Of a DNA stretch of 64,000 nucleotides, positions 36,343-44,246 are shown one piece after another. The stretch comes from VFKU01 sp964620045. Its GTDB lineage: Bacteria; Hydrogenedentota; Hydrogenedentia; Hydrogenedentales; GCA-2746185. Under the pieces are notes generated by a model. The model saw nothing but the letters and a program-made list of their open reading frames with translations. It ran no database searches and was not told the origin of the DNA. The stretch spans positions 14,446 through 78,445 of the forward strand of contig CAZUJL010000019.1 of the NCBI GenBank assembly GCA_964620045.1, in the 5' to 3' direction. A program made the position numbers and the translations under genes. How positions within the stretch are numbered: position 1 is the first letter of the stretch; every line of letters begins with the position of its first letter.

Positions 36343-37347
36343 ATGAAACGCATTTGCGTCACCGGCTCCGCGGGCTTCATCGGCTCGAACTACGTCCGCT
36401 ACAAACTCGCGCAGGATCCGAGCGTCCACATCGTCGTCTTCGACAAACTTACCTACGCCGGCAACCTCGACAATCTGAAAGACCTGCCGAAAGACCGCTA
36501 CACCTTCGTGAAGGGCGACATCGCCGACAAAAATTCGATCCGCGGCGCGATGGAAGGCTGCGACGCAATCGTGAACTTCGCCGCCGACACGCACGTCGAC
36601 CGCAGCATCATGGGTGCGACGGACTTCATCTCGACCAACGTCACCGGCGTCTACAACATCCTCGAAGCCGCGCGCGATCTGAAACTCCAGCGCGTGCTGC
36701 TCGTCTCCACCGACGAAGTCTACGGCAGCATCCGCGACGGCTCATTCAAGGAAACCGACCAGCCGCGCCCGCGCAATCCGTACTCCGCGAGCAAGGCCGG
36801 CGGCGACCTCATGGGCATCGCGCACTTCGAAACCTTCCACACGCCCGTCATCATCACGCGCGGCTCGAACACCTACGGCCCCTTCCAGTACCCGGAAAAG
36901 GTCATGCCGCTCTTCATCACGAACCTGATCGACGGCCAGCAAGTACCGCTGTACAAAGGCGGCGAACACAACGTGCGCGACTGGCTTTTCGCCGAAGATC
37001 ACGCCTCCGGCGTCGACGCGGCGCTGATGAAGGGCGAACCCGGCAACATCTATAACGTCGCCGGCGGCAACGAGCGCGAGAACATTCAACTCACCGAGCG
37101 CCTGCTACAGCTCACGGGCCGCGGCAAGGAATTCATCAAGCTCGTGCCCGATCGCCCCGGCCACGACTTCCGCTATTCCATCGACGCCTCGAAACTCCGC
37201 AAGCTCGGCTGGACTCCGAAAATGGATTGGGACAAAGGCGTCGCGCTCACCGTCGACTGGTACAAGAACAACGAATGGTGGTGGCGCAAGATCAAGTCCG
37301 GCGAATTCATGGCCTACTACAAAAAGCAGTACGAAGACCGGAAATAA
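36343..37347 (+). CDS. rfbB: dTDP-glucose 4,6-dehydratase
   Basis: This is the second enzyme of dTDP-L-rhamnose synthesis; it oxidises, dehydrates and reduces dTDP-glucose using bound NAD+. The 334-residue SDR has CVTGSAGFIGSNYVRY, FDKLTYAGNLDNL, FAADTHVDRSI, VSTDEVYGS with the acidic DE pair, and the catalytic YSASKAGGD. RGSNTYGPFQYPEK follows. The C-terminal WWWRK segment is family-typical. It follows rfbA and is terminated by a clear hairpin, so rfbAB is a separate transcription unit from rfbCD. Confidence 0.97.
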   Translation: MKRICVTGSAGFIGSNYVRYKLAQDPSVHIVVFDKLTYAGNLDNLKDLPKDRYTFVKGDIADKNSIRGAMEGCDAIVNFAADTHVDRSIMGATDFISTNVTGVYNILEAARDLKLQRVLLVSTDEVYGSIRDGSFKETDQPRPRNPYSASKAGGDLMGIAHFETFHTPVIITRGSNTYGPFQYPEKVMPLFITNLIDGQQVPLYKGGEHNVRDWLFAEDHASGVDAALMKGEPGNIYNVAGGNERENIQLTERLLQLTGRGKEFIKLVPDRPGHDFRYSIDASKLRKLGWTPKMDWDKGVALTVDWYKNNEWWWRKIKSGEFMAYYKKQYEDRK

Positions 37348-37370
37348 ATTTGTCACAAGAAACAAGAAAA

Positions 37371-37397
37371 GCCTCGAACATTGTTCGAGGCTTTTTT
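37371..37397 (+). terminator. Intrinsic terminator after rfbB
   Basis: GCCTCGAACA (37371-37380) pairs with TGTTCGAGGC (37382-37391) and is followed by TTTTTT. A run of A precedes the stem, so it could also work in reverse. Confidence 0.92.
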
Positions 37398-37406
37398 CTT
37401 TTGCCC

Positions 37407-37508
37407 GTCATTGCGAGGAGCGAAGCGACGCGGCAATCTCGTCGTCTGCTGATCCGTATTCTGAGGATCACCGCCCACCCTTTGTCATTCTGAGCGAAGC
37501 GAAGAATC
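37407..37508. repeat. Two REP-like repeat copies (GTCATT...GAGCGAAGCGA type)
   Basis: GTCATTGCGAGGAGCGAAGC with GCAATCTC (37407-37440) and GTCATTCTGAGCGAAGCGAA (37484-37503) are related to 17198-17230. They fill the gap between rfbB and the convergent membrane-protein gene. Confidence 0.65.
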
Positions 37509-37527
37509 GCCCCCGCCGCATACCGGG

Positions 37528-38832
37528 TCACTCCGCATCTTCATCCCGAAACACCGTCAACCGGTATTTAATCAACAACTCCCGCCGCTCTCCCAACGTC
37601 TCCGGCTCCGGATGAATAAACCTCATATCCGGACTGGCCGGGTCCTCAATCAACGCTCGCCGTCCCAACATAAACGCATCGTGCCGCTCCTCGGCCTTGT
37701 ACGCCCCATACGCCGAACTCACCAGCACGCCCACAAACACCAACGCCACCAACGCGCGCACCCCCCGCGGCATCGCGCGCACCGTCGGCCACTTCGCATA
37801 CGCCGCGATCGCCAGCCCGCACCACGCCAAGGTCCCCCAGGCCAAGAACCGCGAACTGATCGCGTTCTCAACCCCTTCATGCGAATGCTTCAGTGCTGTA
37901 AGCCCTCCCGCGACAATCGCGGCAGTCGCCAATCCAAGGACGAATCGACGCACCGGACCCGCAATGGAACTTCTCAATTGCACAACGCACACATATACCC
38001 CGACACACCCGGCGACGACGGCGAACCATCCGCTCAACGCAGCGATCGGTCCACCCAAGAATGCCAATACATAGATCGCGACGCTGGGGACATCAAGAAT
38101 TCCAATGGTGAGCTTCGCGGGATCGCCGGTGCTGATCGCGGAGTACACGGTCCCCGCAACAACCATTGAAAGCATCCAAAGCCTGAATCGGTTCCACCGC
38201 ATCAATATTTCTTGAACGTCGAGCGGACGCATACGTACCGCAAAGATGATCACTAGCCCGGCCGGCCAGACGGCCACACCGCCACCGATTGAAAACGTCG
38301 CCACCCACGCCGCCACCATGGCGCCGCCGACCGCCCACCAACCCGCGTTCTCAGCCGACAACAGCATAATGGCAAGAACCACAAAAAACACCGCCATCGC
38401 CAGGCTCACATGCAATCCCCAATTCCACACCGCATGTTGCGCAAACGAAAACAGCGCGCACGCGATCACAGGCGCCGCCCACATCGAACCTTTGCCATCC
38501 ACCTTCCGCAGTTGCGCGACAAACAACCCAAACGTCGCCACATAAAACAGCAACGTCACCGCGATCTCCGCGCGAATATCCCAGTGCGTCAACCGTGCCA
38601 GCGGAATCGTGATGAAATTCGGCGTGATGTACACGTGCTCGTTCACGTGTACGACAAAATCGGAAAGCCCCAGCGTCCCGTCGAAGGCCTTGGCGATCGG
38701 TGTGACGAACATCCACTGGTCCCAGTACGGCGCGTCGTACGCGAACGCGAACGCGAGCACGATGCACACGAGGATCGGCGCCGCGCTCAGCGCGACGAAC
38801 CACCGCCTTGCGCTGTTCGCCTCATCCACCAC
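37528..38832 (-). CDS. Multi-pass membrane protein, possible GT-C-type glycosyltransferase
   Basis: The 434-residue protein starts at GTG 38830-38832, which is well spaced from GAGGGG; a GTG at 38850 is an alternative. It has roughly ten hydrophobic segments (for example FVALSAAPILVCIVLAFAFA). The first extracytoplasmic loop has AYDAPYWDQWMFVTPIAKAF and HVNEHVYITPNF, with acidic and aromatic residues as in lipid-sugar-dependent GT-C transferases. I could not assign a family. It ends with a soluble, charged tail. Neighbourhood with rhamnose genes hints at surface glycan work, which is inference. Confidence 0.7.
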   Translation of the reverse strand: MVDEANSARRWFVALSAAPILVCIVLAFAFAYDAPYWDQWMFVTPIAKAFDGTLGLSDFVVHVNEHVYITPNFITIPLARLTHWDIRAEIAVTLLFYVATFGLFVAQLRKVDGKGSMWAAPVIACALFSFAQHAVWNWGLHVSLAMAVFFVVLAIMLLSAENAGWWAVGGAMVAAWVATFSIGGGVAVWPAGLVIIFAVRMRPLDVQEILMRWNRFRLWMLSMVVAGTVYSAISTGDPAKLTIGILDVPSVAIYVLAFLGGPIAALSGWFAVVAGCVGVYVCVVQLRSSIAGPVRRFVLGLATAAIVAGGLTALKHSHEGVENAISSRFLAWGTLAWCGLAIAAYAKWPTVRAMPRGVRALVALVFVGVLVSSAYGAYKAEERHDAFMLGRRALIEDPASPDMRFIHPEPETLGERRELLIKYRLTVFRDEDAE

Positions 38833-38898
38833 AATTCGCCCCTCGCGCACCCGGACCCATTGAGGTTTTCCCCGCGCGCATGGTAACGTAAAGGCACC

Positions 38899-39366
38899 AT
38901 GCGGACGCTCATCGCCCTACTCATCGCCACCACGGTCGCCCTCGCCTCCACGCCCGCCGTGCCGCACGTCATCCACGTCCCGTTCTTCTCCGACGGCGGC
39001 GGGAATCTCGTCGGCGGCATCCCCCAAAACGGCGGTGTCGTCGCCAGCATCGCCGTGCGCAACACGGTCGGCCAGGAACTCAACATGTACCTCGTCTACT
39101 GGCAGGCCGACCCGTCCAACAACCCCATCATGCAGCAGGCCGTCCCCTTCACGCTCGCCGCGTTCGAGGCCGTCGCCTTCCGCCCCGTGAAGGACGATCC
39201 AGCAGAGGGTTCGGGGCGCGCCATTCCGAATATGCTTCCGGGCCTCGGCTCCGAGGGTGGCGTCGACATCATCTGGGTCGGCGGACCCGAACTCGCCTCG
39301 GCCGTCATCGGCCGCTACCAGCAAATCACCTCGGGCACCGATTTCGCCTACCTGCTGGCGGAGTGA
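38899..39366 (+). CDS. Small secreted protein of unknown function
   Basis: I do not recognise this 155-residue product. The ATG at 38899 follows AAAGG. A signal peptide (LIALLIATTVALAST) is clear, and the mature part has HVIHVPFFSDGGGNLVGGI, FEAVAFRPVKDDPAE and GVDIIWVGGPELASAVIGRY. It is beta-rich by appearance, with no cysteines, and may be an extracytoplasmic domain. The stop overlaps the next gene by 4 bp (GTGA), so the two secreted proteins are coupled. It is divergent from the membrane-protein gene. Confidence 0.72.
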   Translation: MRTLIALLIATTVALASTPAVPHVIHVPFFSDGGGNLVGGIPQNGGVVASIAVRNTVGQELNMYLVYWQADPSNNPIMQQAVPFTLAAFEAVAFRPVKDDPAEGSGRAIPNMLPGLGSEGGVDIIWVGGPELASAVIGRYQQITSGTDFAYLLAE

Positions 39367-39959
39367 CGATGATGCGCGCGCTCACCGCCGCGCTGCTGCT
39401 CACAGTGACCCTCGCGGTCGCGGATGAAACCAACGCGCCCGATCCGAACTTCGCTTGGCTCGTCGATTTTCTAACCACGAATTCGTCCGTCACGATTGCA
39501 GCCACCGACGACCAGCCGCGCGAGGACATCAACACACGCACCAACGGCAAAGTCTTTCAAGATGCTCTGATCGTTGAATACGAACGGTTTACCTACCAAC
39601 TCGATACGCCCGATGACCTGGATCGCCATCAGCGCATCCTGTACACCGTAAACCTCACGACAATCGATCCTGAAACGATTACGGTACAGAGGGCCGGCGA
39701 ATCCGCCCCGGGTGTGCCGTTCTGGATGGTATCTTTCGACGTTCGCACAGACCCGGGCTATTTCCCCTACATGAACATCATCGAACACCACGGCGAGACC
39801 AAAACGCCGCAGGTATTCACATCCAAAGGAAAAATACGGCAGGTCATCCTCGGTTATGTGGCCAACGAGGAACTTGCAAAGGAACTCGCCGAGAAATTCA
39901 GCGCATCGTTAAAAGCAGCGCTTGCCGATCTTAAACGTCCAACCCAATCTGCCGCATGA
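39363..39959 (+). CDS. Small secreted protein of unknown function
   Basis: This 198-residue product has no family I recognise. The first in-frame start is GTG 39363, overlapping the upstream stop; ATGs at 39369 and 39372 are alternatives. A signal peptide (ALTAALLLTVTLAVA) is followed by a soluble region: FAWLVDFLTTNSSVTI, VEYERFTYQLDTPDDLDRHQ, TVNLTTIDPETITVQR and VFTSKGKIRQVILGY. It is co-transcribed with the preceding small secreted gene. The 3' end overlaps the convergent MutS-like gene by 29 bp. Confidence 0.7.
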   Translation: MTMMRALTAALLLTVTLAVADETNAPDPNFAWLVDFLTTNSSVTIAATDDQPREDINTRTNGKVFQDALIVEYERFTYQLDTPDDLDRHQRILYTVNLTTIDPETITVQRAGESAPGVPFWMVSFDVRTDPGYFPYMNIIEHHGETKTPQVFTSKGKIRQVILGYVANEELAKELAEKFSASLKAALADLKRPTQSAA

Positions 39960-41721
39960 GCGCCACCGCGTTGCTCCGCTGCACGACGCCCTGCCGCATC
40001 ACGTAATCAAACGCCAGCCGCCCGTTCTCAATCTGATCCACGAAGTGCACATTCGCCGCGCGCGCGCCAAGGCCGTCGACAATCGCCGTCAGCGCGAGGT
40101 CGTGCGTCGTCACCAATCCGATCGCGCCGCCCTCCACCAACCCGCGCACGACGGCCGCAGCTCCCAGGCTCCGATCGTGGGAATTCGTCCCGTGCAGGAT
40201 TTCGTCCACCAAAAACAGCACGGGTCGCGACCCTTGCGTAAGGTCTTTGATTGCCTTCAGCCGCAGGATCTCGGCATAAAAATGCGAAGTCCCTTGCTGA
40301 ATCGAATCCACAATGTGCATGGACGCACCGACCTGCACCGGCGACAGCCGTAGACGCTTCGCGCGTACCGGCGCACCCGCCATCGCGAGCACGGCGTTGA
40401 TCCCCACGGTGCGCAGCAATGTGCTCTTGCCAGACATATTTGATCCGCTCACGATCAGCAGCGCAGGCGATTCCCCCAGCCGCACGCTGTTGCGCACACA
40501 ATTCGCCGCCGGCAACAGCGGATGCCCCAGCGATTCGCCATCGAAACACGCCGCGCCGTCCACAATCTCCGGGAACGGATCCGCCGGATGTTCATACGCG
40601 TAGGTCGTGAGCGCACACAGCGCCTCGAACTCGCCCACGGCCTGCAGCCACGCGCGCACCCGTCCGCCAAATCGTCCGCGCCACCACTCCAGCGCATACG
40701 CAAAATGCACTTCCCACAGCACCGCCAGCGCCACCGGCGCGAACAGCTGATTGTGCCCCGCTTCGCGCCACTCGATCAGACGCGCCAGCAGCGCAATCGC
40801 GCGCGACGCCGTGCGCCGTCCGGTCTTCAGTTCTTCTTGCAAGCGCCGCGGCAACGCGCTCTGAAACGTACCATCTTCAATATGCCGCGACACACGCGCC
40901 AGGTCGCGCAGTTCGCGCAACGCCGTCTCGTTGACGTGCAGCGCGCGCGACACCGCCGCGCGGAACCAACGCTGCACCGCCAGTCCCGGCAACGCGCTGA
41001 GAATAATCAGTCCCCACGCCGCCCCGCCGCCCAGTGCCCATCCCAGAAGCGCCGCCAACACCGGCAGCGTGCTCGCGGCGCGAAACACCCACGGCCACGG
41101 GCCTTGCGGCATGCGCGGCGGCGACTCCGCCCATTGCACGAGATCGCCCGCCGGACGCAGCGGCATCACTTCGCCGCCCGCGATCGCCAGCGCCTCGCGC
41201 TCGTCCACGCGCCCACGCAACTCCGCGATGGCTTCGTGCCGTTGCACTAGATCAGCCAACGCCGCCGGCGCACACAGCCATGCCGCCAGCGCCGACTCAC
41301 CGGCGCGCGTGCGCGCCGTGCACAGCAACTCAAACAGCGATGCCTCGCCGAACAGATCCAGATCCTCGGCGTACACATGCGCTTCCGGCTTGAGGTTCTC
41401 ACCCCGCACGCCGCGCCCCGCCCAGCGATCGTCCATCCGCGCAATCCCGCGCTCGTAGTAATCAACCGCCGCCGCCGCGCGCTTCGACGCACGCGCGTTG
41501 ATCTCATGCAGTACCATCAGCCCAACGAAGGCGACCACCGGCACCGCGAAGACCAACACCGGCCATGCGGGCGAGCCAAACACCGCCCAGATGCATGCGA
41601 GGCCGGCCAGAAACACCACCAGCCGAAGGTTCGCCAGCCAGCCGTCGCGCCGTTGCAAAGCACGCAACCGTTCCGACCGCGCGCGCAATCGCGCCGCGTA
41701 TTCTTGCCGTGGTTCAGACAC
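39931..41721 (-). CDS. Membrane-anchored MutS-family ATPase without mismatch-binding domain
   Basis: The 596-residue product starts at GTG 41719-41721, with GGAG 7 bases upstream; the TTG start at 41733 is poorer. Residues about 30-75 hold two hydrophobic helices (LRLVVFLAGLACIWAVFG and PVLVFAVPVVAFVGLMVL), and another pair of hydrophobic segments lies at about 215-250. The C-terminal ATPase has Walker A GSNMSGKSTLLRTVG, Walker B PVLFLVDEILHGTNSHDR, and the family Thr-His THDLAL. The N-terminal mismatch-binding domain I of MutS is absent. This is the little-studied membrane MutS-like group. A DNA role is doubtful. Confidence 0.86.
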   Translation of the reverse strand: MSEPRQEYAARLRARSERLRALQRRDGWLANLRLVVFLAGLACIWAVFGSPAWPVLVFAVPVVAFVGLMVLHEINARASKRAAAAVDYYERGIARMDDRWAGRGVRGENLKPEAHVYAEDLDLFGEASLFELLCTARTRAGESALAAWLCAPAALADLVQRHEAIAELRGRVDEREALAIAGGEVMPLRPAGDLVQWAESPPRMPQGPWPWVFRAASTLPVLAALLGWALGGGAAWGLIILSALPGLAVQRWFRAAVSRALHVNETALRELRDLARVSRHIEDGTFQSALPRRLQEELKTGRRTASRAIALLARLIEWREAGHNQLFAPVALAVLWEVHFAYALEWWRGRFGGRVRAWLQAVGEFEALCALTTYAYEHPADPFPEIVDGAACFDGESLGHPLLPAANCVRNSVRLGESPALLIVSGSNMSGKSTLLRTVGINAVLAMAGAPVRAKRLRLSPVQVGASMHIVDSIQQGTSHFYAEILRLKAIKDLTQGSRPVLFLVDEILHGTNSHDRSLGAAAVVRGLVEGGAIGLVTTHDLALTAIVDGLGARAANVHFVDQIENGRLAFDYVMRQGVVQRSNAVALMRQIGLDV

Positions 41722-41757
41722 GCGTTTCTCCAAGTAGAACGGACGGCGATTCTACGT

Positions 41758-41843
41758 CAGGTCAGTGGCTAGTGATCAGTGCCCGGTGATCTGCGGCTCG
41801 TGATTGGCGGTTACCAGCCACTAGCCACCGATCATTGGCCACA
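41758..41843. repeat. Dispersed inverted repeat, family B (GTGGCTAGTGATCAGTGG type)
   Basis: AGTGGCTAGTGATCAGTG... pairs loosely with CCAGCCACTAGCCACCGATC. Other members lie at 45557-45612, 55541-55570 and 57149-57178. It adjoins the family A element downstream. Confidence 0.7.
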
Positions 41844-41858
41844 GAAGAAACCCGATTG

Positions 41859-41947
41859 AGCCCTGAAAGAGCGATCCCAGGTTAGCCCAGGGCCGAGAGA
41901 GGGTAATGGGCCGATAAATTACAGAAAGCCCTGAAAGGGCGCTCTAG
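41859..41947. repeat. Compound palindromic repeat, family A
   Basis: AGCCCTGAAAGAGCG, TTAGCCCAGGGCC and AGCCCTGAAAGGGCG appear in the same order as at 32029-32134, but the CCCAGGG partner has decayed to TGGGCCG. It lies between MutS-like and regulator genes. Confidence 0.75.
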
Positions 41948-41955
41948 GGCAGATC

Positions 41956-42534
41956 TTACCGAATGTCGACGCCGACCAGCGACAGAGCCTTGCGAAGGTC
42001 ATCCGCCGTAAACGGCTTGCGCAGGCAGGTCGCCGCGCCGAGGCCCAAAATCCGCTCAGTCACGTCCGGCTCCGGCAGGCCCGTAATGGCGATGATTTTT
42101 GTGGCCGACGTCGCCGGGGACGCCTTGATCCGCCGGCAAACCTCGAAACCATCGATCCCCGGAAGCTTCAAATCCAGAAAAACTACGCTCGGCTGAAACA
42201 TGCCGACCTGGTGGCCCGCGTCGAAACCATCGGTGGCCACACTGACTTCAAACTGCGGCGCGAAATTCTGCAGGTAGCGCTGGATGAGCATGACGATACC
42301 TTCCTCGTCATCTACCACCAGCACGCGCGTGCCGTCAGCACGCAAATCTTCGCCTAACGGAATCCCGTTTTCCCGGAGAAATTGAACCAAGTCGTCGCGC
42401 CGAATGCGGCGATGTCCGCCCGGGGTCTTGAATACTGGAATACGCCCCGCTTCCGCCCACTTCCGCACCGTGTCCGGCGTCACATGACAAAACCGGGCGA
42501 CTTCCGATGTGCTAAACGACTGCTTCGACTCCAT
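41956..42534 (-). CDS. Response regulator with N-terminal MerR/excisionase-type HTH
   Basis: This is a 192-residue protein. Residues 7-52 are a MerR/excisionase-type winged HTH: STSEVARFCHVTPDTVRKWA, then GGHRRIRRDDLVQFL. Residues 70-190 are a receiver domain with VLVVDDEEGI, the phospho-acceptor Asp in VVFLDLKLPG, the Thr of IAITG and the Lys of LRKPFTADD. The DNA-binding part is N-terminal, reversed from most response regulators. No histidine kinase is near, so it is an orphan. It could alternatively act as a signalling adaptor instead of a transcription factor. Confidence 0.85.
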   Translation of the reverse strand: MESKQSFSTSEVARFCHVTPDTVRKWAEAGRIPVFKTPGGHRRIRRDDLVQFLRENGIPLGEDLRADGTRVLVVDDEEGIVMLIQRYLQNFAPQFEVSVATDGFDAGHQVGMFQPSVVFLDLKLPGIDGFEVCRRIKASPATSATKIIAITGLPEPDVTERILGLGAATCLRKPFTADDLRKALSLVGVDIR

Positions 42535-42637
42535 GAAATCCCGGTGTGTGCGGTGCGCCCGCCCGTATGACCCCAGCCCGTGAGCGGCAACACGCCGCCC
42601 CCCTGAATCGCGAGGATAGGACCAGCTAAGAACTAGA

Positions 42638-42713
42638 TGGAGCTGGAACCGGGAGTCGAACCCGGGACCTCATCATTACGAGTGATGTGCTCTACCAACT
42701 GAGCTATTCCAGC
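42638..42713 (-). tRNA. tRNA-Thr (anticodon CGT)
   Basis: The cloverleaf is readable on the minus strand: acceptor GCTGGAA/TTCCAGC, D-arm TAGCTCAGTTGGTAGAGCA, anticodon loop with CGT, TpsiC arm GGTTCGACTCCC, discriminator T, and an encoded CCA (42638-42640). It is 12 bp downstream of tRNA-Phe and likely co-transcribed. Confidence 0.95.
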
Positions 42714-42725
42714 CTGAAAAAATGG

Positions 42726-42801
<76 letters not shown>

Positions 42802-42932
42802 ACACCCCGAAGCTTACGAAACTGAATCCAGCGAAGTCAAGCTTTCGACCGCCCCAGCTTGCGTTTCCGCTTCCAAAAACACCGGCCGGGCCGCAGTTGC
42901 CCGCGGCCCGGCCGGGAATGTACACGCTTTGG

Positions 42933-43433
42933 TTACTGCTGTTTCTCAAACACCGACTTGAAGTAAGCGCCGTTGTCCAGCAACTTCAAATCGATCGAGG
43001 CAAATCGCTCCAGCTCGCTCTGCGTGATCGGAGTCGCATTCGTCTGAGGTTTCTTCTCCTCATTCAGCGCTTCCGCTCCGCTCGCCGCCGGCACCGCACC
43101 ACCGACCGCCGCGGCATCCGACTCGTCAAACGACTCGCCAGCTTCCGCTTCGGACGCTTCAGAATTCTCCGCGGCCTCGGCTTCCTCGCTCATCAATTTG
43201 CCAATGCGATCCTGCAAGAACTCCATGAGCACGCTGAGAAGGTGCTCACGACGCTCATCGAGGTTGCCCGATTCCATAATCTGCTTATCGAGAGGCAGTA
43301 CATGGCCGCAGAAGACCACGACCAGCTCATTGCATTGCGGGCACGGACCGATAATGATCGCCCCAACCGGGGGCATCATAATCTGACCGCGCGCACCACA
43401 GTGCGGGCACTGCACTTCAATCAGGCTCAACAT
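42933..43433 (-). CDS. Small zinc-ribbon protein of unknown function
   Basis: This is a 166-residue cytoplasmic protein starting at ATG 43431-43433 with GGAAGG upstream. The N-terminal 40 residues hold two CxxC pairs (VQCPHCGARG and GPCPQCNE), forming a zinc ribbon. The remainder is highly acidic and Ala/Glu-rich (EEAEAAENSEASEAEAGES), probably disordered, with a short conserved-looking end (ITQSELERFASIDLKLLDN). The latter resembles a terminal motif in some Planctomycete/Hydrogenedentes proteins. No catalytic signature. It is next to the tRNA pair. Confidence 0.75.
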   Translation of the reverse strand: MLSLIEVQCPHCGARGQIMMPPVGAIIIGPCPQCNELVVVFCGHVLPLDKQIMESGNLDERREHLLSVLMEFLQDRIGKLMSEEAEAAENSEASEAEAGESFDESDAAAVGGAVPAASGAEALNEEKKPQTNATPITQSELERFASIDLKLLDNGAYFKSVFEKQQ

Positions 43434-43595
43434 TGCCACCTTCCTTCCGGCAGAGTCCCTTCCGGCCAAACGAGTTGTACCATCCACTCGATTTTTCTTG
43501 CAATTGGCCGAAATTTCCTCAGTTTAAGCACCTTTAGTGCCTGCAACCCTGCCCCGAACCTATCTCCCAATCGACTACATCCCCGGCTACTTTAT

Positions 43596-44072
43596 TCATC
43601 CCGCCGGGGTCGTGGAAGCTTCCTCAACTGTCCCGTTGATATGCGCAACTAAGGCATTCAACAGGTTTTGACCCTGTTCGGGGTCCGTACCCTTCAGCAC
43701 ATCTCGCCAGTCCGGATACGTCAACAAGGTAACACGATAGTGCTGCTTAATTGTTTCCACAGTGATACGCGTCGATTGGGCGTTCACCGGCTCCAGACTA
43801 ATCGTCATCTTCGTGCGCCGCGGGGAAATAAGTAACACGCGGTGCATATCCGTGAAAACTACGAACAATCCGCGCTTGTCTCTTGTATATATAAAGAGCT
43901 TTTGTTGCAGCAGCTCGTCGCGCGTTTCCTGCCACACCGTCTCGAAGTCTTCATCGACCACGGCGGAAACGGTTGGCGGGGGAGGCGGCGCTTCTTTGGG
44001 GGTCGTCTTGCAGCCCGCCACGGCGGCCAGGCACACAACGGCCAATGCCAAACGCGGGAAAATGCAGCGCAT
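43596..44072 (-). CDS. Small lipoprotein of unknown function
   Basis: This is a 158-residue product from ATG 44070-44072. The signal ends in the lipobox VAGC (Cys21). A Pro-rich linker (PKEAPPPPPTV) is followed by a globular part: DEDFETVWQETRDELLQQKLF, KRGLFVVFTDMHRVLLISPR and KMTISLEPVNAQSTRITV. This is reminiscent of small outer-membrane lipoproteins that carry a beta-sheet plus helices, but I cannot name the family. It is divergent from the Mrp-type gene. Other frames across the same bases show no better protein. Confidence 0.75.
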   Translation of the reverse strand: MRCIFPRLALAVVCLAAVAGCKTTPKEAPPPPPTVSAVVDEDFETVWQETRDELLQQKLFIYTRDKRGLFVVFTDMHRVLLISPRRTKMTISLEPVNAQSTRITVETIKQHYRVTLLTYPDWRDVLKGTDPEQGQNLLNALVAHINGTVEEASTTPAG

Positions 44073-44246
44073 CGAACGGTATCCCCCGAGGAACCGCGCA
44101 CATCCTAGCAGCCTGATTGACGCCGCGCAAATGCCCCCATGCGCGGGCTGAATCGGATTGCGTCCGCAGTATACACTACTGCTTCTCCCCGGCCGCCTCC
44201 GCGCCGCCGGCCAACGACCGCCCCTCGCGGGCTGGGAGCCGTACCC

